Notes: generated from the letters alone by a model not told the origin. A stretch of DNA of 64,000 nt from an uncultured SAR86 cluster bacterium (GCA_902538705.1 CACBGD010000001.1:1-64000), one strand, 5' to 3'; numbered from the stretch's first letter, positions 1 through 9,672 are shown. A program made the numbers and translations.

Positions 1-23
1 TCACCTAGTTGTTGAATATAAAT

Positions 24-890
24 CTAAAATATTTTAGGAAAAAATACAGGTGTTTTCTTAACATATTTTTGATAATCAGAACTTTTTCCCCATTTTACAT
101 TGGCTCTTGCCTCAAGCATTCTGACACCACTTACAAAATAGATAAGAACAAAAGAGAAAATCGGCGATATTAATGTCCAATATTGAACTCCTTGAAGGTA
201 TGGTAGAGACATGATTGCTATCCCAGCCCATAGAACAACTTCGCCAAAGTAGTTTGGGTGCCTAGAAGCAGACCAAAGCCCTGTTGTAATAAACTTATTT
301 GCATTCTCTGGAATTGCTCTAAATTTTGTTTTTTGATTATCTGCAATAACTTCAATAGAAAAGCCAGCAATAAAAATAAATAGTCCTAAATAAAATATTG
401 GCTCAACTGCAAGCACTCCATTTGAGACTGCAGTTACGGCACATAATGAGCAAATCACTACCCACAATGCAGATAAATTAAATGTCATAAAAAATTGTGT
501 TGGGCTTTTCTTTATTGTTCTAAATCTTTTATCTTCCCCTGCATCTAAGACTCTTTTAAGTAGAAAACTTCCAAGCCTTATAGTCCAAATTAAAACTGCA
601 ATAGAGATAAATAAGCTTAATGAGAATGTTGCTCCATATGTCTGATAGTAAACAAAAACAGATCCAAATGCGTAGCAAATAGATCCAGTTAAGTCATAAA
701 ACTTTTCAGTTTTAAAAATTAACGCCGGTAAAAAGGCAATCCAATGAATTATTAAAATATACCAAGCTGTTTGAATAACTAGGTCTGAACCTGAAATCCC
801 AGCAAAGGCGACTGTTGCTAAAATTACGACAAATGAAATAATTAAATTAATAATCATATTTTTTGGCTCTTCTACAAAGAATTTGTTCAT
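24..890 (-). CDS. DUF1295 / steroid 5-alpha-reductase-like membrane protein
   Basis: A 288-residue polytopic membrane protein of the DUF1295 group, related to 3-oxo-5-alpha-steroid 4-dehydrogenases and isoprenylcysteine methyltransferases. I see about six to eight hydrophobic segments and, near residues 200-225, the family signature with a FITTGLW stretch followed by SRHPNYFGE, which is thought to bind the cofactor. The C-terminal half ends in a short basic tail. The true substrate is unknown. It is transcribed divergently from efp across a 41-base gap that must hold both promoters. The family call is secure; the reaction is not. Confidence 0.8.
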   Translation of the reverse strand: MNKFFVEEPKNMIINLIISFVVILATVAFAGISGSDLVIQTAWYILIIHWIAFLPALIFKTEKFYDLTGSICYAFGSVFVYYQTYGATFSLSLFISIAVLIWTIRLGSFLLKRVLDAGEDKRFRTIKKSPTQFFMTFNLSALWVVICSLCAVTAVSNGVLAVEPIFYLGLFIFIAGFSIEVIADNQKTKFRAIPENANKFITTGLWSASRHPNYFGEVVLWAGIAIMSLPYLQGVQYWTLISPIFSFVLIYFVSGVRMLEARANVKWGKSSDYQKYVKKTPVFFPKIF

Positions 891-931
891 TTAATGACTC
901 CCAATTAAAATGAGTAGATATATTGTAAACC

Positions 932-1501
932 ATGAAGATACCAACAAATCAATTTAGAACAGGAACTAAAATACTTCTCGATGGGGCGCCATGCTCAATA
1001 CTAAGTCATGAGTTTCATAAGCCTGGAAAAGGTCAAGCAGTTGTAAGAATTAAATATAGGAATTTATTATCAGGAAATGTCATTGAAAAAACTTTTAAAT
1101 CTAATGAAAGTGTTGAGCTTGCTGATGTTACAGTGAAAGAAATGGCATTTTTGTATAAGGATGATACAAAATGGTACTTTATGGATAACAGTACATATGA
1201 ACAAATTGAGCTAGATGAAAAGGTTATGGTCGATGCAAAAAAATGGCTTATTGGCGAGGAACTTTGTGAAATAGTGCTTTGGAATGACTCAGCTATAGCA
1301 ATTAATGTTCCAAAAATTGTGAGTTTAAAGATTGAAACATCTGAGCCTGGCGTAAAAGGAGATACTGTGTCTGGAGCTCAAAAGCCCGCGGTTCTTGAAA
1401 CAGGAGTTTCAATTCAAGTACCTCTTTTTGTTGAGGAAGGTGAAGTTGTAAAGGTGGATACTCGTTCATCAGAATATTTAGGAAGAGCTAATGATAGCTG
1501 A
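932..1501 (+). CDS. efp: Elongation factor P
   Basis: EF-P, 189 residues, the usual length. It binds the ribosome between P and E sites and relieves stalling at consecutive prolines. The KOW-like N-terminal domain carries the loop HKPGKGQA, where the second lysine is the position normally beta-lysylated by EpmA; two OB-type domains follow. No epmA or epmB gene is visible in the window. It overlaps the start of argS by 11 bases, so the two genes are probably co-transcribed. Confidence 0.97.
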   Translation: MKIPTNQFRTGTKILLDGAPCSILSHEFHKPGKGQAVVRIKYRNLLSGNVIEKTFKSNESVELADVTVKEMAFLYKDDTKWYFMDNSTYEQIELDEKVMVDAKKWLIGEELCEIVLWNDSAIAINVPKIVSLKIETSEPGVKGDTVSGAQKPAVLETGVSIQVPLFVEEGEVVKVDTRSSEYLGRANDS

Positions 1502-3188
1502 TGAAATAAAGAATAAGATTCTTAGCTACATTGAGAAGCACTTCTCTGAAGAAGAGGTTTCAATAGCTTCTTCAAAGTTCCTTATTGAGATACCCGATAG
1601 TCCTGAGAAAGGTGATCTTACATGCAATATTGCTTTGATATTGGGAAATATTAATAAAAATAATCCTAAAGAAATCGCTCTTGAGATTGGAAATATTTTG
1701 AAGGAGCTTAATTTAGTAAGCTCTATTGAGATTGCTGGTCCTGGATTCATTAACATCTTTCTCAACCATTCTGGGACTCTAAAAATAATTAAAGATATCC
1801 TTGATAAAAATACCATCAGAGAGGAAGAGGATTCAAAGAAAATTCAAGTCGAATTTGTCTCAGCAAATCCAACTGGTCCACTTCACGTTGGTCACGGAAG
1901 AGGAGCTATTTACGGTGATGTAATTTCAAGACTACTTGAAAAGAAAGGCCACGAAGTTCAAAAGGAGTACTATGTCAATGATGCGGGAAGGCAAATAGAT
2001 ATTCTTACGGCTAGTGTATATTTAAGAGCCATTAATATAGAAGATAATATTTTTCCTAAAAGTGCTTACAGAGGAAAATATATAAAGGAAATCGCAAAGA
2101 ATGCTAACTTACAGGAAGCTGTAAATATCGATGATCTTTTTAAAGGTCTTCCCGAGAGCGATGAAGAGAAAATAGATAAAATTATCTCACATCTCAAATC
2201 TGCTAGTGAGAAAGACTGGCAATCAGTTAAAAAAGTGTCACTAGAGAATGTTCTTTCGACAATAGAAAAAGACCTTGAAAATTTTGGTGTAACTTTTGAT
2301 AACTGGTTCTTAGAATCCTCTTTACTCGGTGCTGATTCAAAAATTGATGCTGCTGTCCAACAGCTAAGTACAAATAATCTAATAGATAATCGAGATGGAA
2401 ATATCTGGTTTAAGTCTTCTGATTTTGGCGATGATAAGGATAGAGTTTTGATAAGAGCTGATGGAAGACAAACCTACTTCGCTTCTGATGTTGCTTATCA
2501 TAAAGATAAATTAGACAGAGGTTTTGATGAAATCATAAATATTTGGGGCTCCGATCATCATGGATACATTAAGAGGGTTGAAGCATCTCTGGAAGGCCTA
2601 GGCTATGACAAAAATAAACTTTCTGTGAAGCTTGTACAATTTGCAAATCTAATTAAGAGCGGCTCGCCAGTTAAGATGTCTACAAGGAGTGGAGAATTTT
2701 ACTCTCTCGAGGACTTGTTAAGTGATGTTGGCTCTGATGTTGCCAGATTTTATTATCTTTCAAAACAAACTGATCAGCATTTGGATTTCGACCTAGACTT
2801 AGCAGTCTCAAGCAAAAAAGAAAATATGTATTATTACATTCAATACGCACACGCTAGAATATGCTCTCTTGAAAAAAAAGCTGGCTTAAAAGATTTTCTA
2901 GCAGAAGATATTTCTGAAGATCATGTAAATACTTGCTCAAATCTAATTCATGAAATCTCAAAATATCCAAATGTACTTGAAAAAACCTGTAACAACCTGT
3001 CACCACATTTATTAATTTTTTATTTAAGAGATTTAGCTTCAATTTTTCATAATTTTTACAATGATAATAAGATATTAGACAAGTCAGAATCTGAAAAATT
3101 AACTATTCTTGCGGTTACTCATGCCATAAAGGAAGTAATAGCGGATAGCCTTAATCTATTGGGTGTTAAAGCATTAGAAGAAATGTAA
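1491..3188 (+). CDS. argS: Arginyl-tRNA synthetase
   Basis: Class I arginyl-tRNA synthetase of 565 residues, which charges tRNA-Arg. An N-terminal Arg-S domain (about 1-100) precedes the catalytic Rossmann fold with the HIGH-type motif seen as HVGHG in the PTGPLHVGHGRGA stretch near residue 133. The KMSTR sequence (near 402, in SPVKMSTRSGEF) is the KMSKS counterpart. A DALR anticodon-binding domain forms the C-terminus. The start lies inside the 3' end of efp; the stop is directly followed by the ATG of the SPOR gene. Confidence 0.97.
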   Translation: MIADEIKNKILSYIEKHFSEEEVSIASSKFLIEIPDSPEKGDLTCNIALILGNINKNNPKEIALEIGNILKELNLVSSIEIAGPGFINIFLNHSGTLKIIKDILDKNTIREEEDSKKIQVEFVSANPTGPLHVGHGRGAIYGDVISRLLEKKGHEVQKEYYVNDAGRQIDILTASVYLRAINIEDNIFPKSAYRGKYIKEIAKNANLQEAVNIDDLFKGLPESDEEKIDKIISHLKSASEKDWQSVKKVSLENVLSTIEKDLENFGVTFDNWFLESSLLGADSKIDAAVQQLSTNNLIDNRDGNIWFKSSDFGDDKDRVLIRADGRQTYFASDVAYHKDKLDRGFDEIINIWGSDHHGYIKRVEASLEGLGYDKNKLSVKLVQFANLIKSGSPVKMSTRSGEFYSLEDLLSDVGSDVARFYYLSKQTDQHLDFDLDLAVSSKKENMYYYIQYAHARICSLEKKAGLKDFLAEDISEDHVNTCSNLIHEISKYPNVLEKTCNNLSPHLLIFYLRDLASIFHNFYNDNKILDKSESEKLTILAVTHAIKEVIADSLNLLGVKALEEM

Positions 3189-3707
3189 ATGAAAGATTTC
3201 GCTCAACAAAAAAAAGGTATAAAAAAAAATAAAAGTGTTTCAAATATAACTACTGGCAAATCGCCGGTTCCTATAAAGTTGGTCTTAGCTTTAATGGTTT
3301 TTCCAGTCATATTCCTTGTGGGTTCTGGACTATTCTTTAATACAGATTCTGAAATTTACACAGTAGAAAAAACAGAAAATGATATTACTTTTACATTTGA
3401 GCAAGATCTCAAAAATGAAAATATACACCTTGAATTAGAGAAGATTTATGAAGAGGCAACCTGCGAGTCCTATCTTCAAATTGAAACTTATGGTAAAAAA
3501 ATGTTTGCTGAAGAAACCATAGATAAGATGAGAGAATTGGATTTTGAGCCCTATTTAGAAGAGGTAACATCAAAAAACTATGACGGAATACTTTTCAGAG
3601 TAATGATCGGACCCATGCAGAGCATATCTGATACAAATAATGCAAGAGAAACTCTTATAAGAGCTGATTTCCTTCCTCTTCTAAGAACAAGGTGTACCAA
3701 AATATGA
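3189..3707 (+). CDS. SPOR-domain cell-division protein (FtsN-like)
   Basis: A 172-residue protein with a basic cytoplasmic N-terminus, one transmembrane helix (about residues 30-52, LVLALMVFPVIFLVGSGLFF) and a C-terminal SPOR-like domain (about 95-172) with the typical alternation of an aligned-residue strand, a Cys pair and a VMIGPMQS stretch. SPOR domains bind denuded peptidoglycan at the septum. Its place right after argS matches the argS-ftsN/SPOR order of many Gammaproteobacteria. It begins with no gap after argS and its TGA overlaps the ATG of the next gene. Confidence 0.85.
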   Translation: MKDFAQQKKGIKKNKSVSNITTGKSPVPIKLVLALMVFPVIFLVGSGLFFNTDSEIYTVEKTENDITFTFEQDLKNENIHLELEKIYEEATCESYLQIETYGKKMFAEETIDKMRELDFEPYLEEVTSKNYDGILFRVMIGPMQSISDTNNARETLIRADFLPLLRTRCTKI

Positions 3708-4378
3708 CAAAGCCTTTTTCAGACTTCAAAGAAGATCTAAGATTGTTTTGTAGTGAAAATAAAGTCGACAATGACAAAATATCTATCGTTGGTGTTTCCA
3801 AGAAAAAGAGTTTAGAAGATATTTTGGGCCTGTATAGGCTTGGTCTTAGAGATTTTGGTGAGAATTATGCTCAAGAACTTAATGAGAAATCTTTGGCTCT
3901 TGATTTAGAAAAAATAAGGTGGCATTTTATGGGTCCAATACAAACTAATAAGATTGGTTTAATTGTCAAAAATTCTTATCTTGTTCATTCGGTTGATAGA
4001 GAAAAAGTAGTTAAAAAAATGGATCTTGAGTCAAAAAAGATTAACAAAATACAAAAAGTTTTGGTTCAAGTAAATATTAGTGGAGAAGCCTCTAAGTCTG
4101 GAATCTTTCCAGGCGATGCTGAAGAGTTTTTGCACTTTGTTGATAGCTTCGATAACTTAGGGCTTGCTGGATTGATGTTTATGCCAAATATAAACCAAGA
4201 TAAAGTTTTACATATCAAAGAAATAAAAGATTCTGTTGCTTTATTTAAAGATATGAAATCAAAAAGAAGAAATATACAAGTTCTGTCTTTAGGGACTTCA
4301 TCTGACTATAAAGAATGTATTAAAGCAGGCTCAAACTTAATAAGAGTTGGGGAAATCCTCTTTGGCCCTAGGCTTTGA
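3704..4378 (+). CDS. yggS: YggS-family PLP homeostasis protein
   Basis: Pyridoxal-phosphate-binding, single-domain TIM-barrel protein (PLPBP/YggS/ProSC family), about 224 residues. It has no known catalytic activity and buffers free PLP. The family signatures are present: VSKKKSLEDI with the PLP lysine near the N-terminus, FGENYAQEL, WHFMGPIQTNK, and LSLGTSSDY near the C-terminus. A GTG 12 bases upstream could also start it, but the ATG at 3704 forms the tidy ATGA overlap with the SPOR gene stop and is preferred. Confidence 0.93.
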   Translation: MTKPFSDFKEDLRLFCSENKVDNDKISIVGVSKKKSLEDILGLYRLGLRDFGENYAQELNEKSLALDLEKIRWHFMGPIQTNKIGLIVKNSYLVHSVDREKVVKKMDLESKKINKIQKVLVQVNISGEASKSGIFPGDAEEFLHFVDSFDNLGLAGLMFMPNINQDKVLHIKEIKDSVALFKDMKSKRRNIQVLSLGTSSDYKECIKAGSNLIRVGEILFGPRL

Positions 4379-4394
4379 TTTATAATTCAATTTT

Positions 4395-4916
4395 ATGAAT
4401 AGTAATTTATTTTCTTTCCTAGAGCTTATAAGTACCGGCCTGATGTTTATTGCTGTAATTTATTCTATTTTTTCAATATTTAAAGTTAGTTATTTCAACC
4501 CCATAGTCCAAATATTTGTAAAGATTATGGATCCATTTACTAAAGTCTTTCTGGGAATTAATAAATCTGTGTCAGGATTGATTGTCGCAATAGTTTTTAA
4601 GTTTTTAGGGCTCTTGAGTTATGTATCTAGTTATAGCTATATTCTGCTTATTTCTATAAGTTTTTTTGAGGTTCTTATCGTATTCTTTAAGATACTTTTT
4701 TACTTTGTTATTGCCGGTGTTGTTAAGAGTTGGGTTGCTCCATTTTCTAAAAATGACATGTGGATGATTGTTGAAGAAGTTTCTAATAAAATTCTCGATC
4801 CAATTAGAAAATTTATCCCATCTTTTGGTGGCATAGACATCTCTCCTATCTTTGCATTTATTTTGCTTAATTCCATAAATGTTTTTCTTGCGCAGCTTGC
4901 AGTTTCTATTCTCTAA
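4395..4916 (+). CDS. YggT-family membrane protein
   Basis: A 173-residue integral membrane protein of the YggT/YlmG family. The characteristic motif of the family, a hydrophobic helix followed by NPIVQIFVKIMDPF, occurs near residue 35 and is echoed by the second half (ISNKILDPIRKFIPSFGGIDISPI), so two YggT repeats are visible. E. coli YggT sits next to YggS and rdgB; the same clustering holds here. Its exact role is not known; homologues are linked to membrane or division functions and ion homeostasis. Confidence 0.88.
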   Translation: MNSNLFSFLELISTGLMFIAVIYSIFSIFKVSYFNPIVQIFVKIMDPFTKVFLGINKSVSGLIVAIVFKFLGLLSYVSSYSYILLISISFFEVLIVFFKILFYFVIAGVVKSWVAPFSKNDMWMIVEEVSNKILDPIRKFIPSFGGIDISPIFAFILLNSINVFLAQLAVSIL

Positions 4917-6005
4917 ATGATTGTAAAGACAAAAAAAATACTTATTGATTCCAAATTAGAATGTGCTTCGGGAGAGGCTCTTGAAAGCTTTGAGTTGATG
5001 ACCGATTTTTATGGAGAGCTAAATGAAAAAAAAGATAATGCAGTCCTTGTATGTCACGCATTCTCCGGAAGTCATCATGCTGCAGGTAAAAGGGGTGATA
5101 GTGTTGGTTGGTGGGATGAGTTCATTGGTCCTGATAAAACAATAGATACGAATCGTTTCTTTGTAGTCTCTGTAAATAATCTTGGAAGTTGTTTTGGATC
5201 TAGTGGCCCACTTAGTGAGGATAAAAATGGAGAGAAATTTAATAATGACTTTCCTCAGTTAGAGATTATTGATTGGGTTGAGTCTCAAAAAATGCTTGCA
5301 GATAAATTAGGAATAGAAAAGTGGCATTTAGTCATAGGTGGCAGTTTAGGTGGAATGCAGTCGCTCCAATGGGCTGTAAGTTACCCAAAAATGGTAAAAA
5401 AAGTTGGTATTCTTGCTGCGGCAGCGAAAACAAGCTCTCAAAATATTGCTTTGAATGAAGTTGAGAGAGAAATTATAAGGAAAGATGAAGATTATCATGA
5501 TGGAAAATATCTTGATTTTAATAAGTCTCCAGTTAAGGGTCTAAAAGCTGCGAGGATGCTTGGCCACATAACTTATTTATCTGCTAAAAATATGGATCAG
5601 CGCTTTGGAAGAAAGCTACAAAATACTGCATCAAAAGTAGCTGAAGGTGTAAATTTTGAAATTGAAAACTACCTTCAATATAAAGGAGGAAAGTTTGCAG
5701 AATTATTTGATGCTAACTCATATATTCTTTTAACGAAAGTTATGGATAAATTTGATATTGCCCATGGATATGATGATAGCCTCGAGACTGCTCTTGAAAG
5801 TGTTTCTGCAGAAATGCTAGTTGTATCATTTACCTCTGATTGGATGTTCCCACCCCAAAATGGAAAAGAGATATGTTTGGCGTCTATTAAAGCGAATAAA
5901 AAATGTTCTTACGTTGAATTAGAAGGAGAATATGGCCATGACAGTTTTCTGTATCCAAATAAAGGTTACCAAAATGCTATAAAAAACTTTATTGAATCAA
6001 AATGA
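4917..6005 (+). CDS. metX: Homoserine O-acyltransferase (MetX)
   Basis: Alpha/beta-hydrolase-fold homoserine O-acetyl/succinyltransferase of 362 residues, the first committed step of methionine synthesis. The oxyanion region reads CHAFSGSHHAAGKR, the nucleophile elbow VIGGSLGGMQ carries the catalytic Ser, and the C-terminal catalytic Asp and His lie in SFTSDWMFPP and EGEYGHDSFL. Whether acetyl- or succinyl-CoA is used cannot be settled by eye. The ATG follows the yggT stop with no gap, and the 3' end overlaps metW by 4 bases. Confidence 0.95.
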   Translation: MIVKTKKILIDSKLECASGEALESFELMTDFYGELNEKKDNAVLVCHAFSGSHHAAGKRGDSVGWWDEFIGPDKTIDTNRFFVVSVNNLGSCFGSSGPLSEDKNGEKFNNDFPQLEIIDWVESQKMLADKLGIEKWHLVIGGSLGGMQSLQWAVSYPKMVKKVGILAAAAKTSSQNIALNEVEREIIRKDEDYHDGKYLDFNKSPVKGLKAARMLGHITYLSAKNMDQRFGRKLQNTASKVAEGVNFEIENYLQYKGGKFAELFDANSYILLTKVMDKFDIAHGYDDSLETALESVSAEMLVVSFTSDWMFPPQNGKEICLASIKANKKCSYVELEGEYGHDSFLYPNKGYQNAIKNFIESK

Positions 6006-6595
6006 AATCAAATTTTAAGAGAATAATAGAAAAATGGATTCCACAAAACACTAAATTGCTTGATTTAGGCTGTGGCGATGGAGATCTTTTAGGGCACCTT
6101 AAGAATTCAAAAAATGTTAATGGTTATGGTATTGAAATTGATATTTCTAAAGCTAATGAGTGTCTTAAAAGAAATATCCCAGTTATACAATGTGATATTG
6201 ATGAAGGTATAAAGGAGTTCAATGATTTGGACTTTGATATAACAATAATGGCAAATTCAATCCAATGTTTAAAAAATCCTAATGTAGCCCTTAAAAATAT
6301 TCTCAATATCTCTAATAAATGTATCGTTACTCTTCCAAACTTTGCCCATTGGTCCTGCAGATTAGATTTATTTTTAGGAAAAATGCCAGTTACAAAGAAT
6401 CTTCCAGTGCCCTGGTATGAGACTAAAAATATTCATTTGTGTACTATTAAAGATTTCGAGGAACTCTGTAACAAATTAGATTTACTTATAGTCGAGAAAT
6501 TATATTTAAACAATAACTTCAAAGAGAGTATTTTGACAAAACTATTACCAAATCTTTTTGCTGCTGAAGGTGTGTACTTAATTGAAAGGAAATAA
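6002..6595 (+). CDS. metW: MetW methyltransferase-like protein
   Basis: A 197-residue SAM-binding-fold protein typical of the metXW operon. Motif I is seen as LLDLGCGDGDLL (residues 19-30). MetW is reported to associate with and support MetX activity in proteobacteria. ATGA overlap with metX indicates translational coupling. The C-terminus (VYLIERK) overlaps the start of rdgB by 14 bases. Confidence 0.93.
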   Translation: MKSNFKRIIEKWIPQNTKLLDLGCGDGDLLGHLKNSKNVNGYGIEIDISKANECLKRNIPVIQCDIDEGIKEFNDLDFDITIMANSIQCLKNPNVALKNILNISNKCIVTLPNFAHWSCRLDLFLGKMPVTKNLPVPWYETKNIHLCTIKDFEELCNKLDLLIVEKLYLNNNFKESILTKLLPNLFAAEGVYLIERK

Positions 6596-7169
6596 ATTAA
6601 TTATTGCTTCCTCCAATAAGGGGAAAATTAGCGAATTCCAAAAGATCCTTCCAAATTTTGATTGCATTCCTCAATCTGTCTTCAATATCAGTGATGTCGA
6701 AGAAACAGGAAAAAATTTTGAAGAGAATGCAATCCTGAAAGCTAAAAATGCATTCTCGAATACAAATATCTCATCTATTGGTGATGACTCAGGCTTAATA
6801 GTTCCTGAAATTAATAATGAGCCTGGTCTTTACTCGGCAAGATATTCGGGAGTGAATGCAACGGATAGTGATAACAGAAATAAACTTATATCAAAACTTA
6901 AAGATAAAAAGCTTAAATCAACTTATGCATACTTTTTTTGTTGTATTGTTGCTGTTGGGATAAAAGGTCAAAATGAAATTATAGTTTGTAGTGGAAAAGT
7001 TGAGGGTGAGGTCAAAACTATTGAAAGAGGTAAAAAAGGTTTTGGTTATGATTCAATGTTTTATCCGAAAGGATATTCTGAGTCTTTCGCAGAACTTAAT
7101 TCCTTAGAAAAGAATAAAATAAGCCATAGAGGCTTGGCTCTAAAAAAACTTATGGAAAAATTAAATTAA
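6582..7169 (+). CDS. rdgB: dITP/XTP pyrophosphatase (RdgB/HAM1)
   Basis: House-cleaning nucleoside triphosphate pyrophosphatase that hydrolyses ITP, dITP and XTP, 195 residues. Recognised by KLIIASSNKGKISEF at the N-terminus, GDDSGLIVP in the metal site, YSARYSG, and FGYDSMFYP followed by ISHRGLAL. The first in-frame start is TTG at 6582, inside the metW 3' end, and the conserved N-terminus begins only four residues later, so a non-ATG start is required. The 3' end overlaps the convergent trmB by 9 bases. Confidence 0.94.
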   Translation: MKGNKLIIASSNKGKISEFQKILPNFDCIPQSVFNISDVEETGKNFEENAILKAKNAFSNTNISSIGDDSGLIVPEINNEPGLYSARYSGVNATDSDNRNKLISKLKDKKLKSTYAYFFCCIVAVGIKGQNEIIVCSGKVEGEVKTIERGKKGFGYDSMFYPKGYSESFAELNSLEKNKISHRGLALKKLMEKLN

Positions 7170-7805
7170 ACTTAATTTGAAAGTATATATATCTCGTCCT
7201 TCCTTGATTCCTTTTTTCTGAAACTTTGAGAGCTCTCTGCCGGGTATTTGCTTTACATTCTCAATTGAGAACTTATCTTCAAAATCTCTCAATACATCTT
7301 GAATATTAAAAGCATAATTTTCCCAATCTGTAGAGAGAAATATAAATGAGTTTGGTTTCAAGCATGACTGAATGCGTTCAAAAAAATCTCTGCTTAAAAG
7401 TCTTCTTTTATGATGTCTATCTTTTGGCCATGGATCTGGACAAATTATATAAACTTCATCAAATCTAAAACCTTCTTCTTCAAAGATAAGATCTCTTATG
7501 TCCCCTTCATAAATGCAAATATTTTCTAGTGAATGTTCTCTAATTTTTCCTATTAAATTACCAATTCCAGATTTATAAACTTCGGAAGCTAAAAATAATG
7601 TGTTGTTTTTTTCTTTCGCAAAAGAAAAGAAATCTTCTCCGTTACCAAAGCCTATTTCAAGTGCAGTTTTATCAAATGACCTATTATCATTTAAGGTACT
7701 GGAATCTTTTATCAAATAATCTTTTAAGAAATTTAAATTTCTCTCTTGTAGCTTTGTAATTCTTCCTTTTCTTCTGACAAAACTTGGAAGAAAGTTATAT
7801 CTCAA
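7161..7805 (-). CDS. trmB: tRNA (guanine-N7-)-methyltransferase
   Basis: TrmB, 214 residues, forms m7G46 in tRNA variable loops. The SAM-binding motif is LEIGFGNGEDFF (about residue 50), and the family signature VYIICPDPWPKDRHHKRRL lies mid-protein, with STDWENYA after it. It is the last gene of the apparent rpoH-thiS-thiG-trmB run and starts one base after the thiG stop. Confidence 0.95.
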   Translation of the reverse strand: MRYNFLPSFVRRKGRITKLQERNLNFLKDYLIKDSSTLNDNRSFDKTALEIGFGNGEDFFSFAKEKNNTLFLASEVYKSGIGNLIGKIREHSLENICIYEGDIRDLIFEEEGFRFDEVYIICPDPWPKDRHHKRRLLSRDFFERIQSCLKPNSFIFLSTDWENYAFNIQDVLRDFEDKFSIENVKQIPGRELSKFQKKGIKEGRDIYTFKLSLI

Positions 7806-8582
7806 TTACTTTATTACTCCGTCTTTTGGAGACGATTTTGATGCATAAAGTCTTTTCTCCATTCTTCCAGCGAGAAATGCTTCTCTACCTGATTCAATTG
7901 CTTTTTTCATAGCTGAAGCCATGAGAATAGGTTTTTTGGCTTCAGCTATTGCTGTATTCATTAGCACACCATCACATCCTAACTCCATTGCTATCGTCGC
8001 ATCCGATGCAGTCCCTACACCTGCATCAACTATTATTGGTTTATTTGAGTTCTCTAAAATTATCTCTATATTATAGGGGTTTGTTATTCCCAGCCCTGAA
8101 CCGATTGGAGCTGCCAGAGGCATGATTGAAACACAGCCAATGTCGTCTAATTCTTTACACAAGATGGGGTCATCAGTGCAATAGACCATCACCTCAAAAT
8201 CATCTTCAACTAATATCCTTGCTGCTTCAAGTGTTTGGGTCATGTTAGGAAACAAGGTTTTTTCATCTCCAAGAACTTCTAACTTAACTAGATTGTGGCC
8301 ATCTAATAGCTCTCTTGCGAGATTACAAGTACGAACAGCATCATCGACGTTATAGCAACCTGCAGTATTTGGAAGAATTATAAATTTTTCTGGGTTTAAG
8401 AAGTCTAGAAGATTTGGTTCATCTTTATTTTGCCCTATATTAGTCCTTCTAATTGCTACAGTAACCACTTGTGCTCCAGAGGCAACTATTGCATCTTGCG
8501 TTTCCTGAAAATCTTTATATTTACCAGTGCCTACTAAAAGCCTAGATGAAAATTCTCTAGTGCCAATAATCAACTTTTCCAA
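7806..8582 (-). CDS. thiG: Thiazole synthase ThiG
   Basis: TIM-barrel thiazole synthase, about 258 residues, which condenses deoxyxylulose phosphate, dehydroglycine and ThiS-thiocarboxylate into the thiamine thiazole. Seen motifs: [28 protein letters not shown] (with the Schiff-base lysine) and [14 protein letters not shown]. Upstream in-frame starts exist (TTG at 8597, GTG at 8594), but a strong GGAGGA ribosome-binding site sits just before the TTG at 8582, and starting there gives the normal family N-terminus. It follows thiS directly. Confidence 0.95.
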   Translation of the reverse strand: MEKLIIGTREFSSRLLVGTGKYKDFQETQDAIVASGAQVVTVAIRRTNIGQNKDEPNLLDFLNPEKFIILPNTAGCYNVDDAVRTCNLARELLDGHNLVKLEVLGDEKTLFPNMTQTLEAARILVEDDFEVMVYCTDDPILCKELDDIGCVSIMPLAAPIGSGLGITNPYNIEIILENSNKPIIVDAGVGTASDATIAMELGCDGVLMNTAIAEAKKPILMASAMKKAIESGREAFLAGRMEKRLYASKSSPKDGVIK

Positions 8583-8583
8583 T

Positions 8584-8796
8584 TTATCCTCCACCAACAG
8601 CTATAACTATTTCAACAACGTCCTCTTCATTGAGAGTATAGTTATCAATCTGCGATTTTGGAACAATCTCTCGATTTATTTCTACAGCAAATCTAGCCTC
8701 AGAGAGATTTAAACTTTCTAAAAGTTCTTTGAGGGAGTTTGATTTAAGATGGATTTCTGAGCCGTTAAGGGTAATACCTATTGATTTAGCATTCAC
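8584..8796 (-). CDS. thiS: Sulfur carrier protein ThiS
   Basis: A 70-residue ubiquitin-like sulfur carrier that ends in the essential Gly-Gly (here GGG), the residue adenylated by ThiF and converted to thiocarboxylate. The start is GTG and overlaps the rpoH stop as GTGA, so translation should be coupled to rpoH. It directly precedes its partner thiG. No thiF, thiC, thiE or thiH is present in the window. Confidence 0.93.
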   Translation of the reverse strand: MNAKSIGITLNGSEIHLKSNSLKELLESLNLSEARFAVEINREIVPKSQIDNYTLNEEDVVEIVIAVGGG

Positions 8797-9656
8797 AGAG
8801 CATCAGACATAGAGCTTCTTAATTTCTTAAGAGCGCCATTTTCGATCTGTCTAATTCTTTCAGCAGAAATCTTATACTCTTCTGCAAGTTCGTGAAGGGT
8901 GACTTTAGAATCAGATAAATATCTTCTTCTTATAATATCTTTACTTCTATCATCAAGGCCTTTAAGTGCATCTAAAAGTTCAGCATTATTAAATGCCATT
9001 GTTTGTTCTGCCTCAACTAAGTCTTCAGGATTAAACCTTTTGTCTTCAAGATATTGTGATGGCGCCATTATTTCATTTTCCCCATCTCCTGTATTAACGG
9101 GAGCATCAAACGACGAATCATTAGAAGATAGCCTATTTTCCATATGCAGAACATCTTTAACTTGAACATTTAAATCTTCAGCTATTTTTTCTGCTTCTTC
9201 TTTAGTAAGCCATTCCAAAGATTTTTTCTTACTTCTTAAGTTAAAAAATAATTTCCTTTGTGCTTTAGTAGTAGCTATTTTTACTAATCTCCAATTTTTA
9301 AGAATATATTCGTGGATTTCAGCTTTTATCCAGTGAACTGCAAAAGAAACGAGTTTTACACCTCTGTTAGGATCAAATCTATCAACAGCTTTCATAAGAC
9401 CTACATTGCCTTCTTGTATAATGTCGCCTATTGGCAAACCATAACCTTGGTATGACCTAGCAATATGAACTACAAAACGTAGGTGTGAAATAACTAATTG
9501 CCTTGCAGCATCTAGATCATCGTTATCATAAAGTTTGTGAGCAAGTTCTTTCTCTTGTTCAGGTGTAAGTATTGGTATTGAATGCACACAGGCAAGGTAA
9601 GATTCTATATCTTTACCTGGCGTTGTTAGCTCAATTTTTTGTAAATCAGTACCCAT
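8793..9656 (-). CDS. rpoH: RNA polymerase sigma-32 factor
   Basis: Heat-shock sigma factor of 287 residues. Region 2 shows LVISHLRFVVHIAR, DIIQEGNVGLMKAVDRFDP and VSFAVHWIKAEIHEYILKNWR. The RpoH box is recognisable as QRKLFFNLR. Region 4 ends with LAEEYKISAERIRQIENGALKKL. It directs core polymerase to chaperone and protease promoters. Unusually, it is the first gene of a run that continues into thiS-thiG-trmB; the usual ftsEX neighbours are not here. Confidence 0.96.
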   Translation of the reverse strand: MGTDLQKIELTTPGKDIESYLACVHSIPILTPEQEKELAHKLYDNDDLDAARQLVISHLRFVVHIARSYQGYGLPIGDIIQEGNVGLMKAVDRFDPNRGVKLVSFAVHWIKAEIHEYILKNWRLVKIATTKAQRKLFFNLRSKKKSLEWLTKEEAEKIAEDLNVQVKDVLHMENRLSSNDSSFDAPVNTGDGENEIMAPSQYLEDKRFNPEDLVEAEQTMAFNNAELLDALKGLDDRSKDIIRRRYLSDSKVTLHELAEEYKISAERIRQIENGALKKLRSSMSDAL

Positions 9657-9672
9657 TATAATTTCTGTTTAT

